Source: Isoperla grammatica
Taxonomy: Eukaryota; Arthropoda; Insecta; Plecoptera; Perlodidae
NCBI GenBank assembly: GCA_945910005.1
Contig: OX246745.1
Span: forward strand, 37,350,339 to 37,414,338
Length of the DNA stretch: 64,000 nucleotides
Reading direction: 5' to 3'
Shown: positions 61,458-64,000 of the stretch, piece by piece
Position numbering within the stretch: position 1 is the stretch's first letter
Layout: every line of letters begins with the position of its first letter
Notes under the pieces: model-generated
What the model was told of the DNA's origin: nothing
The model's input: the letters and a program-made list of their open reading frames with translations, nothing else
The model's database searches: none
Position numbers and translations under genes: made by a program

Positions 61458-62255
61458 TTAGTAGGCCCGTACATTGCCCTATCTGGTAATAGACTGCCGC
61501 GGGCTCATAACAGGACTCGAAAATCATCTTCCCACATTTACACATTCCAAGAGCGTAGTTCCCATGTCTGGACCATAGATTGCACCAATACGTCCGTAGA
61601 CAGTATTGATGCACCTTGCCCAGTGTTTGGCCCCTTCCCCTAGTAGGCCCCTAGTAGGCTCCCATTTAGCCCCCAGTTAGCCCCCAGTGGTAGGTCGATT
61701 AAGGCTGGTGTTACAACTTATGCCAGAAAGAGAATTATTAGGACCTCTTTTGAGTCATGGGTGCATATTTGAGAGCACTTTTTAATCATCTAGTTTTTCA
61801 AATCTTTATTCATCGCTTGTAGCCTTCATCAATTTTCCACTTTCTACTTTCTCTCTTCTTCCTACTGGCCAGTCCTCTTCCATCGCCCACATACCCCGTT
61901 AAGGGCAGTATTCCAGTTTGAAGCGATGGATGAATATGTGATAAATGCCCAATAGAAAATAGGAATCAAGACAAATCTCGTAAATCGGTTACTGGTTTAT
62001 TGATAATGAGGGAGCGAGGTCGATTGTTGCGCGAAAACTACGTAGACCAGTACACACATAGGGAAACTCCCCCTCCCCCCTGCGGAATATTGTAGACCTA
62101 TATATTATGATAAAGTGATAAATTTGAAGTAGAACTTGACTTGTTCGTCACATGGCCAGTGGTGGGTGTGGCACCCAGGGGTGTCCAAAAGGTGAATTTT
62201 GCTGATTTTGTGACCATAAATTATTTTTTTACAGCCAAACCAATAAACCGACTGA
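61458..62255 (+). repeat. B module copy 9, subtype II (798 bp)
   Basis: Subtype II, closest to copy 7 (CACATTTACAC, GGGTGCATAT). It lies 13,312 bp downstream of copy 7. No private feature beyond scattered single-base changes. Confidence 0.95.
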
Positions 62256-63872
62256 TATATCTTTGTTGAAACTTCTTTCTCATTGATTGTTGTTTATTCT
62301 TTGATTGTATGTTTTGAGGTGTTTGATCAACAGACATATCTTTGTTGAAACTTCTTTGTCATTGATTGTTGTTTATTCTTTGATTGTATGTATTAAGGTG
62401 TTTGATCAACAAACATATCTTTGTTGAAACTTCTTTGTCATTGATTGTTGTTAATTCTTTGATTGTATGTATTGAGGTGTTTGATCAACAGACATATCTT
62501 TGTTGAAACTTCTTTGTCATTGATTGTTGTTTATTCTTTGATTGTATGTATTGAGGTGTTTGATCAACAGACATATCTTCGTTGAAACTTCTTTGTCATT
62601 GATTGTTGTTTATTCTTTGATTGTATGTATTGAGGTGTTTGATCAACAAACATATCTTTGTTTTAACTTCTTTGTCATTGATTGTTGTTTATTCTTTGAT
62701 TGTTTGTATTGAGGTGTTTGATCAACAGACATATCTTTGTTGACACTTCTTTGTCATTGATTGTTGTTTACTCTTTGATTGTATGTATTGAGGTGTTTGA
62801 TCAACAGACACATCTTTGTTGAAACTTCTTTGTTATTGATTGTTGTTAAGTCTTTGATGGTATGTATTGAGGTGTTTGATCAACAGACACATCTATGTTG
62901 AAACTTCTTTGTCATTGATTGTTGTTTATTCTTTGATTGTTTGTATTGAGGTGTTTGATCAACAGACTTATCTTTGTTGAAACTACTTTGTCATTGATTG
63001 TTGTTTATTCTTTGATTGTATGAATTGAGGTGTTTGATCAACAGTCATATCTTCGTTGAAACTTCCTTGTCATTGATTGTTGTTTATTCTTTGATTGTAT
63101 GTATTGAGGTGTTTGATCAACAGACATATCTTTGTTGAACCTTCTTTGTCATTGATTGTTGTTTATTCTTTGGTTGTATGTATTGGGGTGTTTGATCAAC
63201 AGACATATCTTCGTTGAAACTTCTTTGTCATCGATTGTTGTTTATTCTTTGATTGTATGTATTAAGGTGTTTGATCAACAGACATATCTTTGTTGAAACT
63301 TCTTTGTCATTGATTGTTGTTTATTCTTTGATTGTATGTATTGAGGTGTTTGATCAACAAACATATCTTTGTTGAAACTTCCTTGTCATTGATTGTTGTT
63401 CATTCTTTGATTATATGTATTGAGGTGTTTGATCAACAGACATATCTTTGTTGAAACGTCTTTGTCATTGATTGTTGTTTATTCTTCGATTGTATGTATT
63501 GAGGTGTTTGTTCAACAGACATATCTTCGTTGAAACTTCTTTGTCATTGATTGTTGTTTATTCTTTGATTGTATGTATTGAGTTGTTTGATCAACAGACA
63601 TATCTTTGTTGAAACTTCTTTGTCATTGATTGTTGTTTATTCTTTGATTGTATGTATTGAGGTGTTTGATCAACAGACATATCTTTGTTGAAACTTCTTT
63701 GTCATTGATTGTTGTTTATTCTTTGATTGTATGTATTGAGGTGTTTGATCAACAGACATATCTTCGTTGAAACTTCCTTGTCATTGATTGTTTGTTTATT
63801 CTTTGATTGTATGTATTGAGGTGTTTGATCAACAGACATATCTTTGTTGAAGCTTCTTTGTCATTGATTGTT
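62256..63872 (+). repeat. C array 9, 20 units + 35 bp
   Basis: Subtype II, closest to array 7 (TTCTTCGATTG, TGTTTTGAGG, ATTAAGGTG). A private TTTGTTTTAAC lies near 62,660. One unit more than array 7, again on the B side. Confidence 0.96.
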
Positions 63873-64000
63873 GCTTCTGTCAGCCAGGCTGTCAGTCTAG
63901 TAAGCCCGGACATGTGTTGTGAGTATAGTAGTGAGTGTGCAATGCTACGCTGCTTCTGTGAGCCACGCTGTCAGTCTAGTAAGCCCGGACATGTGAAGTG
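63873..64000 (+). repeat. A array 10, cut by window end
   Basis: The first one and a half units after a subtype II C array, with the expected GAGCCACGCTG unit, as in arrays 3, 4 and 8. The pattern therefore continues beyond the window. Confidence 0.93.

Noticed and set aside
61245..61643. Open reading frame of 132 codons on the + strand across an A/B junction, and similar ones of 78-106 codons at other junctions (for example 10,955-11,275 and 17,250-17,570)
   Set aside because: They consist of translated A units plus the start of B. The 79-bp unit shifts the frame at each step. The frame is cut to different lengths in subtype I and II, no domain or signal is visible, and conservation is explained by homogenisation of the array.
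1..64000. CRISPR array
   Set aside because: Regular repeats are present but there are no unique spacers; the whole 79-83 bp period is conserved.
1..64000. Telomeric repeat
   Set aside because: No TTAGGG-, TTAGG- or TTTAGGG-type tandem was seen on either strand; TTAAGGG in B is a single word.

Overview
This window is repetitive satellite DNA from start to end. I find no protein-coding gene, rRNA, tRNA, CRISPR array or recognisable transposon. The scale, the tandem homogenisation and the absence of genes point to a eukaryotic heterochromatic block (centromeric, pericentromeric, subtelomeric or sex-chromosome type). The sequence does not tell me the species.

Three modules, always in the order A-B-C and always in the same orientation, make up the whole window. 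Module A is a GC-neutral minisatellite (about 51% GC) whose basic unit is 79 bp. A common 83-bp form carries one extra GAGT, and rarer 71-bp and 90-bp forms exist. A fills about 43 kb, or roughly 535 units by my estimate. Module B is a non-tandem segment of 798-801 bp present nine times. Module C is an AT-rich minisatellite (about 71% AT, T-rich on the + strand) whose unit is also 79 bp but whose sequence looks unrelated to A. It occurs as nine arrays of 10 to 22 units plus a constant 35-bp partial unit.

Layout: A 1-2232, B 2233-3030, C 3031-4568; A 4569-11089, B 11090-11887, C 11888-13346; A 13347-17384, B 17385-18182, C 18183-19799; A 19800-24323, B 24324-25124, C 25125-25950; A 25951-32180, B 32181-32979, C 32980-34596; A 34597-38147, B 38148-38946, C 38947-40484; A 40485-48145, B 48146-48943, C 48944-50481; A 50482-52270, B 52271-53070, C 53071-54844; A 54845-61457, B 61458-62255, C 62256-63872; A 63873-64000 (cut by the window end). 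B-to-B spacing runs from 4125 to 9998 bp. Almost all of that variation comes from the length of A.

B falls into two subtypes, I (copies 1, 4, 5, 6, 8) and II (copies 2, 3, 7, 9), with linked differences in the neighbouring A and C sequence. Copies 6-7 and 8-9 form I-II pairs about 13-14 kb apart, so the underlying unit may be a dimer that later multi-kilobase tandem duplications have disturbed. Several such duplications can be traced by shared variants: 10.08-16.37 kb onto 16.38-22.8 kb, 22.37-25.95 kb onto 25.95 kb and beyond, and 30.79-36.68 kb onto 36.68 kb and beyond.

The most notable points are these. Two unrelated satellites share exactly the same 79-bp period. Module boundaries are fixed to the base while array lengths change by whole units. 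B holds conserved candidate signals (a C-run cluster able to form an i-motif or G-quadruplex, a hairpin, pyrimidine tracts ending in CAG, and AATAAA at its end). Every A unit carries two or three perfect GTGAGT hexamers. The signal readings are inference; the repeat architecture is seen directly.
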